A stretch of 64,000 nt of DNA, taken from contig JAOASS010000006.1 of NCBI GenBank assembly GCA_030158485.1, forward strand, positions 1 through 64,000, written 5' to 3'. Shown here piece after piece: positions 41,168 to 50,868 of the stretch (the stretch's first letter is position 1; the number at the start of each line of letters is the position of its first letter). The notes beneath the pieces are model-generated. The model searched no databases and was not told the origin of the DNA. It saw only the letters and a program-made list of their open reading frames with translations. Position numbers and translations under genes: made by a program. The stretch is from Pseudobdellovibrionaceae bacterium. GTDB lineage: Bacteria > Bdellovibrionota > Bdellovibrionia > Bdellovibrionales > Bdellovibrionaceae.

Positions 41168-42514
41168 TTAGTGACCTTTAATTTTCAAATTATATTCTTT
41201 AATTTTTTTATAAAGATTTGATTTTGATACATTCAAAAGTTGAGCAACTTGATCAACATCAGATTCATGGTCAAGGCATTGCTGAATCAAATGAGCTTCA
41301 TAGTCTTCGACTAATTTATTGAGCCCTAGCGAAAAATCAATTTTTTCATTCGTACTGATAACTCTTGATTGAACTTTGATCCAAGGTGAAACGTCATCAC
41401 TTCGAATCAAAGGCAAGGGTGACGTGAGTGCCAATTGTTCGCAAACCCTTTTGAGTTCTCTGACATTTCCTGGCCAATGATAGCTTTTAAGTGCTTCGAT
41501 TCCATCTGAAGTCAGAGTTTTATTATATCGCGGTTTTTGTTTTTCTAAAAAAAATTCGGCTAGCATTGAAATGTCTTCTAGTCGTGATCTTAAAGAAGGC
41601 AGTTTAATTTTTTGAGAAGCCATTCTAAAATAAAGGTCTTCTCTGAAAAGACCTTCTTTGACTAAAGTTTCGATTGGTTTATTAGAAGCTGCAATCACTC
41701 GAGTTAGAACTTTCTGAGTTTCTTTACCTCCGACTTTTCGGATTTCTCCTGATTCTAAAAATCGTAAAAGCTTGGCTTGATGTTGAATTGGAAACTCTTC
41801 GATTTCATCTAAGAAAAGATCGCCTCCGTGGGCTGCTTCGATCAGACCAATTTTAAGTTGATCGGCTCCTGTAAAAGCCCCTTTTACGTGTCCAAACATT
41901 TCACTTTCAAAAAGATTTTCAGGGATGGCGGCGACATTCACAGGAATAAAAGGTCGACTATTTTCTTGCTCATGAAGAATTCGAGCGACAACTTCTTTTC
42001 CTGTTCCCGTTTCGCCTTCAATTAAAATAGGTGTGACTTCACCTTTCAGTCGGGCGAGTGTTTTTTTCAAATCTTGAGAAACTTGAGATTGCCCAATCCA
42101 GACCGTTTCACGATGGCTATGGCCGGCGTTTCGTAGATACCAAAGAGCTTCTGTTTTTTCTAAAATGGAATGGACTTCATCGACTTGCCACGGTTTCCCA
42201 AGAAATTTCTGGGCCCCGTTTTTAAGAGCTTTTTCCATGATATCGCGATTCCAATCGCCAGAAGCAGCTACTATTTCTAATTGAGGCTGAATTTCCGCCA
42301 ATTTTTTAATGACATCTAATCCTTCTGGTTTGGACGAATTTCGAGTCAAGTGCATGTCGATAAAAGCGAGGTGAAAAAATTTATCAAAGGGGACATGTCG
42401 CGGGTCTTGGCAACTGATAACTCGCCATTGTTTAGGAATAATAAGCTTAAGAGACTGATGAAGAAGGGGATCATCATCAACAAAAAGTAGTGAAAATTCT
42501 CGAATTTGAGTCAT
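41168..42514 (-). CDS. Sigma-54-dependent response regulator (second NtrC-type)
   Basis: 448 residues from ATG 42514, behind AAAGGAAAAAT. Receiver with DDD, acceptor Asp in AFIDMHLTR and Lys in KFLGKPW; AAA+ with GETGTGKE and a canonical GAFTGA loop; DNA-binding C-terminus AQLLNVSKSNLYKKIKEY. No kinase gene is adjacent. Its target promoters are not evident in the window, and its last bases abut the CdsA-like gene (6 bases), so it may head that operon. Confidence 0.9.
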   Translation of the reverse strand: MTQIREFSLLFVDDDPLLHQSLKLIIPKQWRVISCQDPRHVPFDKFFHLAFIDMHLTRNSSKPEGLDVIKKLAEIQPQLEIVAASGDWNRDIMEKALKNGAQKFLGKPWQVDEVHSILEKTEALWYLRNAGHSHRETVWIGQSQVSQDLKKTLARLKGEVTPILIEGETGTGKEVVARILHEQENSRPFIPVNVAAIPENLFESEMFGHVKGAFTGADQLKIGLIEAAHGGDLFLDEIEEFPIQHQAKLLRFLESGEIRKVGGKETQKVLTRVIAASNKPIETLVKEGLFREDLYFRMASQKIKLPSLRSRLEDISMLAEFFLEKQKPRYNKTLTSDGIEALKSYHWPGNVRELKRVCEQLALTSPLPLIRSDDVSPWIKVQSRVISTNEKIDFSLGLNKLVEDYEAHLIQQCLDHESDVDQVAQLLNVSKSNLYKKIKEYNLKIKGH

Positions 42515-42596
42515 CACTTTATTTTTCCTTTCATGTTTCAATATGACGAGCATTATCGCATCACGTTACATGTCGTAACCAAACGTTTTTGATGGG

Positions 42597-43811
42597 ATGA
42601 CTGAGAAGAACATGAAAACTAAAATTCTGTTAGTCGAAAATATTCACCCGGTCGCTCAAGAGCGTCTTGAAAAAGATGGATACTCTGTTGATCTGATCAA
42701 AGAATCTCCAAGTGAAAAAGATTTGATTAGAATGCTTGCGAATTATCAAGCGCTTGGTATTCGCTCTAAAACGGAAATCACGGATCAAGTTTTAAAAGAA
42801 TGTCCTCACTTATTAGCAATAGGTGCTTTTTGTATTGGAACTAATCAAATTCAATTACAGACGGCTAAATTATCTGGAGTGCCCGTTTTTAATGCACCAC
42901 ATGCCAACACTCGCTCGGTGGCAGAGCTTGTCATTGCGGAAATGATCGCATTATCTAGACAGTTAGGAGATCGAAATTCAAAAGCTCATTTGGGTGAGTG
43001 GATTAAATCTGCTGATGGTTCAAGGGAAGTTCGTGGTAAAACACTGGGGATTGTGGGTTACGGTCACATCGGAAGCCAATTATCAGTTTTAGCTGAGAGC
43101 ATGGGACTGCAAGTCATATTTTACGATATTGTTAAAAAGTTGCCTCTTGGAAATGCCAAGTTAATGAGATCTCTTGATGATGTTCTTCAGCAGGCTGATT
43201 TCCTTAGTCTGCACGTCCCTGAAACTCCTCAAACTCAAGATATGATCAGTGCAACTGAACTTAAAAAAATGAAAAAAGGTTCTTATTTGATTAATGCTTC
43301 CCGGGGTTCCGTGATTGTGATTAACGACTTGGTTCAGGCTTTAAAATCAAATCACTTAGCAGGATGTGCAATCGACGTTTTTCCGCAAGAGCCTGCAAGT
43401 AATAAAGAAAAGTTCAAATCTGCGCTTCAAGGAATTCAGAATGTTATTTTGACTCCGCACATTGGAGGCAGCACAGAAGAAGCGCAATATGCGATTGGGC
43501 TTGAAGTCGCAGACAGTTTTCGTAAGTTTTTAGCTTATGGGTCTACACTAGGTAGTGTTAATTTTCCTGCGATTGATTTGCAAAAGGGAAAGTTGGCTAA
43601 AAGAATATTGAATGTGCACCGAAATGAACCCGGAGTTTTGGGTGAAATAAATGGTATCGTATCTGAAGCGCAAGCAAATATTCAGGCTCAGTCATTATCG
43701 ACAGATGATCGTATTGGTTATCTTGTGATGGACGTCGAAACTAAGCATATTGAATCGTTAGCGGAAGAGATCCAAAAGTTAAAACGCAGTATCAAAACAC
43801 GGGTGGTTTAA
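42597..43811 (+). CDS. serA: D-3-phosphoglycerate dehydrogenase with ACT domain
   Basis: 404 residues from ATG 42597; ATG 42612 is also possible. Serine synthesis, first step. FCIGTNQIQL, the NAD-binding fold GKTLGIVGYGHIGSQ, the arginine/glutamate/histidine catalytic set (INASRGSVI, CAIDVFPQEP, ILTPHIGGSTEEAQ) and an ACT domain from about residue 335 (NEPGVLGEINGIV) fit the E. coli-type enzyme, which is inhibited by serine. Divergent from the sigma-54 activator. Confidence 0.93.
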   Translation: MTEKNMKTKILLVENIHPVAQERLEKDGYSVDLIKESPSEKDLIRMLANYQALGIRSKTEITDQVLKECPHLLAIGAFCIGTNQIQLQTAKLSGVPVFNAPHANTRSVAELVIAEMIALSRQLGDRNSKAHLGEWIKSADGSREVRGKTLGIVGYGHIGSQLSVLAESMGLQVIFYDIVKKLPLGNAKLMRSLDDVLQQADFLSLHVPETPQTQDMISATELKKMKKGSYLINASRGSVIVINDLVQALKSNHLAGCAIDVFPQEPASNKEKFKSALQGIQNVILTPHIGGSTEEAQYAIGLEVADSFRKFLAYGSTLGSVNFPAIDLQKGKLAKRILNVHRNEPGVLGEINGIVSEAQANIQAQSLSTDDRIGYLVMDVETKHIESLAEEIQKLKRSIKTRVV

Positions 43812-43812
43812 A

Positions 43813-44589
43813 ATGATTTCTCAGTTTTTTTTAATCCTAATCACTTTTTTATTTTCAACGAAAACGTTTGCTTCTGTATCTGCAAGCCGTCAAGCCGATG
43901 AAAGCTTTTTTCAAGCTCGCATGCGAAATTCTGTTCAATCAACATCCCAGTTGTATTTACAAGGATCAAGCGCTTGGGGTATGGCTCAAAGTTTTGAAAA
44001 ATTGGATTTTTCTCAAGTGGCTGATGTTGGAAGTCTAGAAAAATTAAATCATCTTTTTATTTACATTCGAGATTCAAAATTTATATCGAAATTGCCTCTG
44101 CCACTAACGGAAAGAAGACTTTCTTGGCTTTTTCCAGATGATGGTTGTTACATTCGTGCTGAAATGGTTTCGCTTTTTACTAAGCAACAAAACTTACCAG
44201 AAACTTATAAATTTTTTGGTTTTGGTGACCTCGCGGTTAAAAGTGCGAATCATCCGGATGGAGTTGTTCGTTGGTGGTACCATGTTGTTCCAATTTACAG
44301 AGTGGGCAATCAACCGTATGTAATTGACCCATCGATTGACCCGAAAGCGCCCATGACAGCAGAAGCTTGGAAAGCGGCAATGGAAGTTGAAAGACCGGCA
44401 GAAAAGTTTTCTATTTGTCAGCCGCGAACGGTTGGTCCCGAAGAAAGTTGTACTCATTCTCGTGGGCAGTCTTATGAGCATACAATACGAACACAAATTA
44501 ACTTTCTTGATTATGAATGGTTACGCTTACAAAACTTAGGAAGAAACCCCCAAGTTGAGTTAGGCGATAATCCACCCTGGCTTCACTAA
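43813..44589 (+). CDS. Exported protein-glutaminase-like enzyme (Cys-His-Asp)
   Basis: 258 residues with an N-terminal signal peptide (FFLILITFLFSTKTFAS). The order Cys (DDGCYIRAEMV), His (RWWYHVVPIYRV) and Asp (YVIDPSIDP) matches the protein-glutamine glutaminase fold, a transglutaminase-like Cys-His-Asp triad that deamidates glutamine side chains in folded proteins. Begins 1 base after serA and overlaps the opposing oxidase gene by 4 bases. A second family member is at 51157-51738. Confidence 0.75.
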   Translation: MISQFFLILITFLFSTKTFASVSASRQADESFFQARMRNSVQSTSQLYLQGSSAWGMAQSFEKLDFSQVADVGSLEKLNHLFIYIRDSKFISKLPLPLTERRLSWLFPDDGCYIRAEMVSLFTKQQNLPETYKFFGFGDLAVKSANHPDGVVRWWYHVVPIYRVGNQPYVIDPSIDPKAPMTAEAWKAAMEVERPAEKFSICQPRTVGPEESCTHSRGQSYEHTIRTQINFLDYEWLRLQNLGRNPQVELGDNPPWLH

Positions 44590-45959
44590 AAGATTTTACC
44601 GGGATTCATGATATTGTCGGGGTCAAAGACTTTTTTGATACCTTTCATCAAGGCAATTTCTTCATTTGAACGTGTGTAGCTGAGAAATTGTTTTTTGGTC
44701 AGACCAACACCGTGTTCTGCGGAGATGCTTCCGCTTTGGCGCTGAACAGCTTCGAAAACAAGTTTATCAACTTTTTGACACTCTTTTAAAAAGTCTTCTT
44801 TCGTCATTCCATTCGGACGCAAAATATTGATATGCAAATTTCCGTCACCAATATGACCGAACCAGACAACTTCCCACGTAGGATAATTTTTCTTTAAAAT
44901 CAGATCTAAATCTAGAACGAAGTCAGGCACTTTTGAAATTTTAACGGCCACATCGTTTTTATAAGGAGAGGATGAGCTAAGAGATTCACTAATATCTTCG
45001 CGGTAACGCCAAAAATCAGTGGATTGCTGACCACTTTGTGCCAGGGCTCCGTCAACTATCCAAGATTTTTCTAAGCAATTTTCAAATACAGAAAGAATTT
45101 TTTCTTCTGCCGATTCGGAAGGACATTCAACTTCGGTCACAATATAATATGCTGATTTTGTTGGAAGTGGATCTGGTAAGTGAGTCGACTTTTGCACATA
45201 TTGAAGGGCTAAGTCAGAAAAAAACTCGAAAGCGACTAAGTTTGTTTTTTCTTTAAAGACTTGGAACACTTTCATGATCTGATTGAGATCGGGACAAGCT
45301 AGCAGAAGAACTTTGCTAGAAGCTGGAGCCGGCGATAGTTGAATAAGAGCTTCTGTGACAAAACCAAGAGTGCCTTCGGAACCAATAAAGAGCTGCCGTA
45401 AATCGTAGCCTGTCGCATTTTTAACAAGCCCTTGATTTAATCTTAAAACTTCACCAGCTCCGGTTACAACTGTCAGTCCCGCAATCCATTGGCGAGTCAT
45501 TCCATAGCGAACAACTTTAATCCCACCTGCATTGGTGGCAATATTACCACCAATTTGTGAAGATCCACGAGCCGCAAAATCCACAGGGTAATAAAGACCT
45601 TTTTCGATTGCGAACCTTTGAAGAGCTTCTGTGATAACGCCAGCTTCGCATGTCACAGTTTGATCAAGCGGATTAAAGTCTTTGATTTGGTTCATTTTTT
45701 CAAAACTTACAATGACTTCGCTATTTGTAGCACAAGCTGCACCGCTCAAGCCTGTGCGGCCACCAGAAGGTACTAATGAAATTTTATTTTTTCGAGCCCA
45801 TTTTGTGATTTCAACAACATCTTCGGTGTGACGAGGAAATAAAACAGCCGAGGCCTTTATATCAAAATAAGTCGTCCAGTCTTTTCCATAATGCTTTAGA
45901 GAAGATTCGTCAGTTTGAATGTTCGATTGTGGTAATGAAAGTTGGTTCAGCACATCCAT
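44586..45959 (-). CDS. FAD-linked oxidase (glycolate oxidase GlcD / D-lactate dehydrogenase-like)
   Basis: 457 residues. FAD-binding PCMH/BBE domain: VVEITKWARKN, VPSGGRTGLSGAA, GGNIATNAGGIKVVRYG, NATGYDLRQLFIGSEGTLG, and a C-terminal cap with FGHIGDGNLHINI and SAEHGVGLTK before NPGKIF. The family covers D-lactate, D-2-hydroxyglutarate and glycolate oxidation. Substrate cannot be chosen. One base separates it from the DUF2892 gene upstream. Confidence 0.9.
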   Translation of the reverse strand: MDVLNQLSLPQSNIQTDESSLKHYGKDWTTYFDIKASAVLFPRHTEDVVEITKWARKNKISLVPSGGRTGLSGAACATNSEVIVSFEKMNQIKDFNPLDQTVTCEAGVITEALQRFAIEKGLYYPVDFAARGSSQIGGNIATNAGGIKVVRYGMTRQWIAGLTVVTGAGEVLRLNQGLVKNATGYDLRQLFIGSEGTLGFVTEALIQLSPAPASSKVLLLACPDLNQIMKVFQVFKEKTNLVAFEFFSDLALQYVQKSTHLPDPLPTKSAYYIVTEVECPSESAEEKILSVFENCLEKSWIVDGALAQSGQQSTDFWRYREDISESLSSSSPYKNDVAVKISKVPDFVLDLDLILKKNYPTWEVVWFGHIGDGNLHINILRPNGMTKEDFLKECQKVDKLVFEAVQRQSGSISAEHGVGLTKKQFLSYTRSNEEIALMKGIKKVFDPDNIMNPGKIF

Positions 45960-46183
45960 TAGGGCCTCTTCATGTTGGGGCCTAGATTGGCACTGTTTTT
46001 GGAAGTTCGAATGGTTTTAAATTTTAAAAAAGCATAAGCGGGACAAAGTCCCCATGCCGAAGTCATAAGAAAGTAGAGTCCACCCCAAGCCCAAAATGGC
46101 CCACCCGCGACAGCATAAGTTAGCAGTATCACAGCTAAAATAAAACGAAGCGAGCGGTCCCATAAAGCTAAGTTGCATTTCAT
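45959..46183 (-). CDS. DUF2892-family membrane protein
   Basis: 74 residues, with two hydrophobic stretches that fit the family start (NLALWDRSLRFILAVILL) and GLCPAYAFLKF at the end of the domain. Such domains are found alone or fused to rhodanese (YgaP) and are often linked to sulfur or metal handling. Its stop shares a base with the next start. Confidence 0.7.
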   Translation of the reverse strand: MKCNLALWDRSLRFILAVILLTYAVAGGPFWAWGGLYFLMTSAWGLCPAYAFLKFKTIRTSKNSANLGPNMKRP

Positions 46184-46198
46184 AACGAAAGAAATTTC

Positions 46199-46525
46199 TT
46201 ATTTCGTAGCTTGGAGTTCTATTTTTAACAAATCTTGAAGCTCACCCGATTGGTACATTTCCATCATGATATCAGATCCACCAATTAGTTTTTTATTCAC
46301 ATAAAGCTGAGGAATCGTTGGCCAGTTGCCGTATTCTTTAATTCCGTTACGAATTTCTTCATCTTCTAAGACGTTTACGTCTTGAAATTTAACGCCTAGA
46401 TCTTGAAGTATATTCGTTGCGCGTGCAGAAAAACCGCACATTGGAAAACTTTGAGTTCCTTTCATAAAAAGAACAACTTGGTTTTGGTTTAAAAGATTTT
46501 CGATCTTTGTTTTAACTTCAGACAT
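46199..46525 (-). CDS. grxD: Monothiol glutaredoxin
   Basis: 108 residues. Active-site CGFS in MCGFSARAT, the cis-proline WPTIPQLYV and GGSDIMMEM. Grx4-type proteins carry [2Fe-2S] clusters and work with BolA proteins, a BolA gene being 36 bases upstream in the same direction. The pair is the classic Fe-S module. Confidence 0.95.
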   Translation of the reverse strand: MSEVKTKIENLLNQNQVVLFMKGTQSFPMCGFSARATNILQDLGVKFQDVNVLEDEEIRNGIKEYGNWPTIPQLYVNKKLIGGSDIMMEMYQSGELQDLLKIELQATK

Positions 46526-46561
46526 TGAAAGCCTCCAATTAAGGTTTTAAGGTGTTAAATT

Positions 46562-46795
46562 TTAATCTATTTTAATTTTTGTTTTAATCGAAAGAGCGTG
46601 AACTTCACCCGTTTTAAGTTCATCAGTGAAGCATTTCATCACGTGTTGATGCTGTTCAATCCGACTGAGACCTTTAAAGGTCCGACTTTCAATCGAAACT
46701 TCCCAGTGATTAGCAGTTCCTGTTAGATCAAAGACTTCAACTGTCGCTTGGGGATAATATTGTTCGAGGCGCTGTTTCATTTGCTCTTGTGTCAT
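46562..46795 (-). CDS. BolA/IbaG-family protein
   Basis: 77 residues from ATG 46795; the frame opens further upstream at 46828. EVFDLTGTANHWEVSIES and RIEQHQHVMKCFTDEL carry the BolA core with the conserved His residue. Likely partner of the downstream Grx4 in Fe-S regulation or delivery. Confidence 0.85.
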   Translation of the reverse strand: MTQEQMKQRLEQYYPQATVEVFDLTGTANHWEVSIESRTFKGLSRIEQHQHVMKCFTDELKTGEVHALSIKTKIKID

Positions 46796-46852
46796 GGAAA
46801 GTATTTTACCAGAAGATGACCCGAACAATCAACCTATGCTATGATTTGAATT

Positions 46853-48691
46853 GTGCGTTTAAGCTTGTTTTTGCGATTAGCCCTTATTCTATTCCTTTTT
46901 TACATGACTTTGAGGGGTCAATTTCTATTTTGGAATGGCCCCTTGTTCGCCCACGAGAATTTATCAGACTTAGCAAAAGCTTTTTGGTTTGGTATTCCGT
47001 TTGATTTGGTTGCGATTACTTGGACACTGGTGCCAGTCGTCTTATGGGGTTGGTTCATCAGGGGACTGACTTGGATTCCGTTTTTTCTATTCCAAATTCC
47101 ACTTTGGGCCATCAGTGTCATTGATATTGAAATGTGGAACTTTTGGGGTCGAAGAATGACTTTTTCCTCTTTAGAAATTTTAAAAGAAGGTCAAGGAAAA
47201 GCCACTGGAATTGCGGCTGATTATGGGATTTGGATTTTTTTATCGATTCTTGTTGGAATTCTTTTTGGATGGTTTGCAGTTCGGATCTTTAAGAAAGAAG
47301 CCAAGCCTCCTTTTAAATGGAATTCAAAACGGATTATTTTAGAGCAAATTATTATTCTGATTTTGTTAATTCTTGGAACTCGGGGAGGATTTCAAAAAAA
47401 ACCACTGAATCTAGTTAACGCTGATCACTTTAAAAAAGCCCAGATGAATCAGTTGACGCTGAATACGAATTTTACTCTTTTAAAAAGTTTTAAAAAAACA
47501 AGCTTGACCAGAGAAAAACATTTCGCCGAAAAGTCTGAAGCTTTGAAAAGAGTTAATGGCCGTTTAGCTTCACAAGCTTATTTGCCAAATCTGAATTTTG
47601 GTCAAAAGCAAAATATTGTAATTCTTATCTTGGAAAGTTTTTCTTGGGAATATACAGGCTTAAATCTTCAATCTAAAAAATCCTACACTCCATTTTTAGA
47701 CACTCTGATGAAAAAAAGTCTGACATTTCCCAGGGCCTTTGCCAGTGGTCGAAGGTCAATTGAAGGAATTGCCGCCATTCTTTCTGGGATACCGGCCTTA
47801 ATGGAAGAGCCTTTTATTACTTCGGAATTTTCGACCAATGAATTTGTGGGAGTCGGTCATGTGTTAACTCGAAATGGATATGACACGAGTTTTTATCACG
47901 GGGGCGGGAACGGTACGATGCACTTTGATGCTTTTACGGCAAAAGCAGGAATTCAAAATTACTTTGGCAGCCATGAATATCCAAATCCAGAAGACAATGA
48001 TGGGGTTTGGGGCATTTACGATCGTCCCTATTTAAAGTATTTTTCTTCTGAGCTCTCAAAAAAGAAAGAGCCTTTTTTTTCAACCCTTTTTACGTTGAGT
48101 TCTCATCAGCCCTATAAAATTCCAAAATATGAAGTTTTTGAAAATTTTGAAACCCCACATCCAATTTTAAAAGCAGTTGCTTACACAGACTCGTCTTTAG
48201 AAGATTTTTTTAAATTGGCAGAGCGGCAGTCTTGGTATCAGAATACTCTTTTTGTTTTGGTTGGAGATCACACGGGCCCCCAAGTCATGACTGATTTTGA
48301 AGATCAAGTTTCAGCTTACAGAATACCGCTTGTTTTTTTTCATCCCCAAATATCAAACTGGCCTGCGGAAATTGATCGGAACCAGTTAGCCCAGCAAATT
48401 GATATTCCAGCCAGTTTGTATGATTTTTTGAGATTAAAGGATTCCGAAACTGTTGCACTTTCAAGATCTGTTTTTAGGCCTGGCCAGAAAAACTTTACGG
48501 CCTTTATTCCCGGAACTTACTTACACACGGATGGGAAAACTGTCTTGATTGAACGCGCGCAAAAGAAAACTTTTATTGATTTTGAAAATTTTAATCAAAT
48601 CAGACCTGAAAACCCAGAGCTTGAAATCAGCCTTAAAGCTGTCAAACAAGTCTTTTCTGAAGGTTTATGGGATAATGCTCTTTATTTTTAA
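46853..48691 (+). CDS. LTA synthase-like sulfatase/phosphoglycerol transferase
   Basis: 612 residues from GTG 46853. Five N-terminal membrane segments, then a periplasmic sulfatase-fold domain: IVILILESFSWEYTG, the catalytic site region AFASGRRSIEGIAAILSG, YDTSFYHGGG and VVGDHTGP-like LVGDHTGPQV. It probably transfers phosphoglycerol or a related group onto an envelope glycan or lipid. Three residues around the active Ser/Thr fit the family, but the acceptor is unknown. A TGCTATGAT extended -10 at 46837-46845 would start transcription next to the GTG, so the mRNA may be leaderless. Confidence 0.85.
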   Translation: MRLSLFLRLALILFLFYMTLRGQFLFWNGPLFAHENLSDLAKAFWFGIPFDLVAITWTLVPVVLWGWFIRGLTWIPFFLFQIPLWAISVIDIEMWNFWGRRMTFSSLEILKEGQGKATGIAADYGIWIFLSILVGILFGWFAVRIFKKEAKPPFKWNSKRIILEQIIILILLILGTRGGFQKKPLNLVNADHFKKAQMNQLTLNTNFTLLKSFKKTSLTREKHFAEKSEALKRVNGRLASQAYLPNLNFGQKQNIVILILESFSWEYTGLNLQSKKSYTPFLDTLMKKSLTFPRAFASGRRSIEGIAAILSGIPALMEEPFITSEFSTNEFVGVGHVLTRNGYDTSFYHGGGNGTMHFDAFTAKAGIQNYFGSHEYPNPEDNDGVWGIYDRPYLKYFSSELSKKKEPFFSTLFTLSSHQPYKIPKYEVFENFETPHPILKAVAYTDSSLEDFFKLAERQSWYQNTLFVLVGDHTGPQVMTDFEDQVSAYRIPLVFFHPQISNWPAEIDRNQLAQQIDIPASLYDFLRLKDSETVALSRSVFRPGQKNFTAFIPGTYLHTDGKTVLIERAQKKTFIDFENFNQIRPENPELEISLKAVKQVFSEGLWDNALYF

Positions 48692-48709
48692 TTAAACTAA
48701 AAGTCTGAC

Positions 48710-49297
48710 TTAATGGGGTCTTTTTGAGTTCAGATGATTGGCGTCCAGCCCTTCACTCTTAAGTGCGCGGCAAAATTTTTGAAAGCCTTCGACTTGTTGA
48801 TTTAATAAACCCAATATAACAGGATCTTCAATCAGTCCTTCTTTGTTAATTAACTTCCAAACATCTCGCATAAAAACACGAATAGGAAATAGGTAAGCAT
48901 TGCGGTAGCTCATAACTTGCATCATGTGCTCGACGGGCCTGAGGCCTGCCCACAGACCACCTAAGCCGATAAAGGCGACGGGACGGCCTTCAAAGCTCTG
49001 AGGAAACTTCCAGTAATCAATAAAGGATTTTAAAACCCCAGGCATCGATCCGTTGTATTCTGGAATAATAAAAATCAAGCCCTCGCTGGAAGTGATGCTT
49101 TCAATGGCCGCATGAAGTTTTTGAGGTAATGCAGTTTTTCCGCCGAAATGGCCACCGTGAGTTTGATCTATTTCGATATCAGCAAGATCAAGAAGTTCTA
49201 CATTTTCTCCTTTTTGTTCATATAATTTCTGAACAAAAAGGGCCACTTTTTTAGAATTTGAATCTGGGCGATTTGTCCCAATAATAATATGCTTCAT
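48710..49297 (-). CDS. NADPH-dependent FMN reductase family protein
   Basis: 195 residues. Flavodoxin-like fold with TNRPDSNSKK at the phosphate site and the PEYNGSMPG loop that binds the flavin ring. Members reduce quinones, azo dyes or chromate in the cytoplasm. Convergent with the sulfatase gene and independent of the cNMP gene downstream on the same strand (upstream in transcription, 48 bases away). Confidence 0.88.
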   Translation of the reverse strand: MKHIIIGTNRPDSNSKKVALFVQKLYEQKGENVELLDLADIEIDQTHGGHFGGKTALPQKLHAAIESITSSEGLIFIIPEYNGSMPGVLKSFIDYWKFPQSFEGRPVAFIGLGGLWAGLRPVEHMMQVMSYRNAYLFPIRVFMRDVWKLINKEGLIEDPVILGLLNQQVEGFQKFCRALKSEGLDANHLNSKRPH

Positions 49298-49345
49298 AGA
49301 AACTGAGTTTAGAAGCGGATTCTTAATTTTGTCAAAATGAAAGAC

Positions 49346-50506
49346 TTAAGAAGCCGCTTTTGTGAGCAAATTAAAACCGCATTCGCCACAAAATTTTTGT
49401 TCATTTGAACTGATTGTTCCGCATTGTGGGCATGTGGGCCCACTGTCAGACTTCTTTTTTCTGACCTCTTCTTTTTCATCAAGATCAACAAAACCACGCT
49501 CATTCCACTTGTTGAGTTCTCGAATAATTTTCCAAGAATAAAAAATATTACGATATTCTTTTACCTCAAAGTCGATATAAACTTTGTCGCCCGTCGTGCG
49601 ACGTTTGTTGAAAACACCTTTCGCTTCAAGTCGTGAAAAGTGATCGGCTGAAAGTTTTGTACCTAATTCTTCCATCATTTTTTCAGCAAAAACAGAGTAC
49701 TCGATTGTCACAGTTCCAAAACGATCTGCTTCAACACCTTCAACACATTTGAGCATCAATTGAACCATTTGTGTTGAAAAGTCTTCTACTTTTAAGAGAT
49801 CCGATTTTCCCGGTTTGTAAAAATAGTATTGAAAGAATTCAAAAAATGATTCAATTGGCTGAAGATCTAAAAACATCACACCCATTTTTTGATCAGGACC
49901 TTCTGGGTCTTCTGGTGGTTTTCCCATAATGTAATGAGCTAATTTCATTTTGACTAAAATATCAACCGCGCCTTCGACACGCTTCAGGGATTCTCCCATA
50001 ATACGCTGACAATATTGTCTGAAAACTGTCCAATCAATTTCATAGGACTTGCCGTCTTTTTGTTTAACGCCTTTGTGTAAAACTGTAAAAAAAATAGCAC
50101 CGTAAACTTGTGGTACGTGATCATCCGAGCAAGGAGTTGAATCTGTTGCCATTTTAAGAGATCGAATTTCTTGAAGGGCTTTGTGTAAACGCTCTCCGAA
50201 ACTTTTGATCAGAATTTTTAAAAACTGTGGAGCCGTTTCAATTTGAGCTTTAAATGTTTCAAGCGGAACTTCAAGTGTCTTGGTTTCTTGAGTTGCTATC
50301 GCTGCAATATTATACGTAGGTGCTCCGGCAAGTCCGACTTCTCCTAGAACGCTATTCGCCCCGCAGGACATCAGTTCGACGTTTTTTTTATTGCGTGTTA
50401 AAGTTTGCTGAACAGCGCCAGATTGAACAAAAATAACGTGCGTTACTTTGTCACTTTCTTTGTAAATGACGTCGCCTCGTTTATAAGTTTTTTGCAATGA
50501 TGACAT
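49346..50506 (-). CDS. Cyclic-nucleotide-binding-domain protein with C-terminal zinc ribbon
   Basis: 386 residues. N-terminal cNMP-binding fold (IYKESDKVTHVIFVQSG, SVLGEVGLAG, ATQETKTLEVP), though the usual phosphate-site Arg is not obvious, so ligand binding is uncertain. A middle helical region of ~200 residues is not recognised. The tail has CPQCG and CGECG, a zinc ribbon. It may be a regulator or scaffold. No DNA-binding helix-turn-helix of the Crp type was seen. Confidence 0.8.
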   Translation of the reverse strand: MSSLQKTYKRGDVIYKESDKVTHVIFVQSGAVQQTLTRNKKNVELMSCGANSVLGEVGLAGAPTYNIAAIATQETKTLEVPLETFKAQIETAPQFLKILIKSFGERLHKALQEIRSLKMATDSTPCSDDHVPQVYGAIFFTVLHKGVKQKDGKSYEIDWTVFRQYCQRIMGESLKRVEGAVDILVKMKLAHYIMGKPPEDPEGPDQKMGVMFLDLQPIESFFEFFQYYFYKPGKSDLLKVEDFSTQMVQLMLKCVEGVEADRFGTVTIEYSVFAEKMMEELGTKLSADHFSRLEAKGVFNKRRTTGDKVYIDFEVKEYRNIFYSWKIIRELNKWNERGFVDLDEKEEVRKKKSDSGPTCPQCGTISSNEQKFCGECGFNLLTKAAS

Positions 50507-50652
50507 AAGGAGAAGTCCTCCGCTCTATTTCTTGTAGAACTTTATCGGACTTATCGTGTTTTTTCTTGATGAACCTAAGGTCTTGGGAATCCTACAGGTC
50601 TGGAGGTCGGTAGTGTTCGACCTAAGTAAAGTAAATATAAATTATTTCATAT

Positions 50653-50868
50653 TTACTTCATAAAAGAAGATTTGCGGTAGCTTTTTCGCATTGAAAGAAT
50701 ATGAGCGCCAATACCAAGCAAAGCGACGCAGGAAAAAAATCCGATAAGATTAAGGCCAGAAGACGCACTCACAAATGAACGACTCAAGAGCCCTGTGATT
50801 CCAATTCCGATAATAATGTAAGGGCGGAATTCGTAAAACCAGTCCTGCTTGTCGCTGATGTGTCTCAT
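50653..50868 (-). CDS. Small two-pass membrane protein
   Basis: 71 residues with two hydrophobic segments (about residues 15-30 and 38-58) and a basic tail. No family recognised. The 50507-50652 spacer before it shows no gene. Confidence 0.5.
   Translation of the reverse strand: MRHISDKQDWFYEFRPYIIIGIGITGLLSRSFVSASSGLNLIGFFSCVALLGIGAHILSMRKSYRKSSFMK

Noticed and set aside
42565-42579. GTTACATGTCGTAAC dyad between the second activator and serA
   Set aside because: Short imperfect palindrome, not repeated at other sites, and no promoter spacing supports a role.
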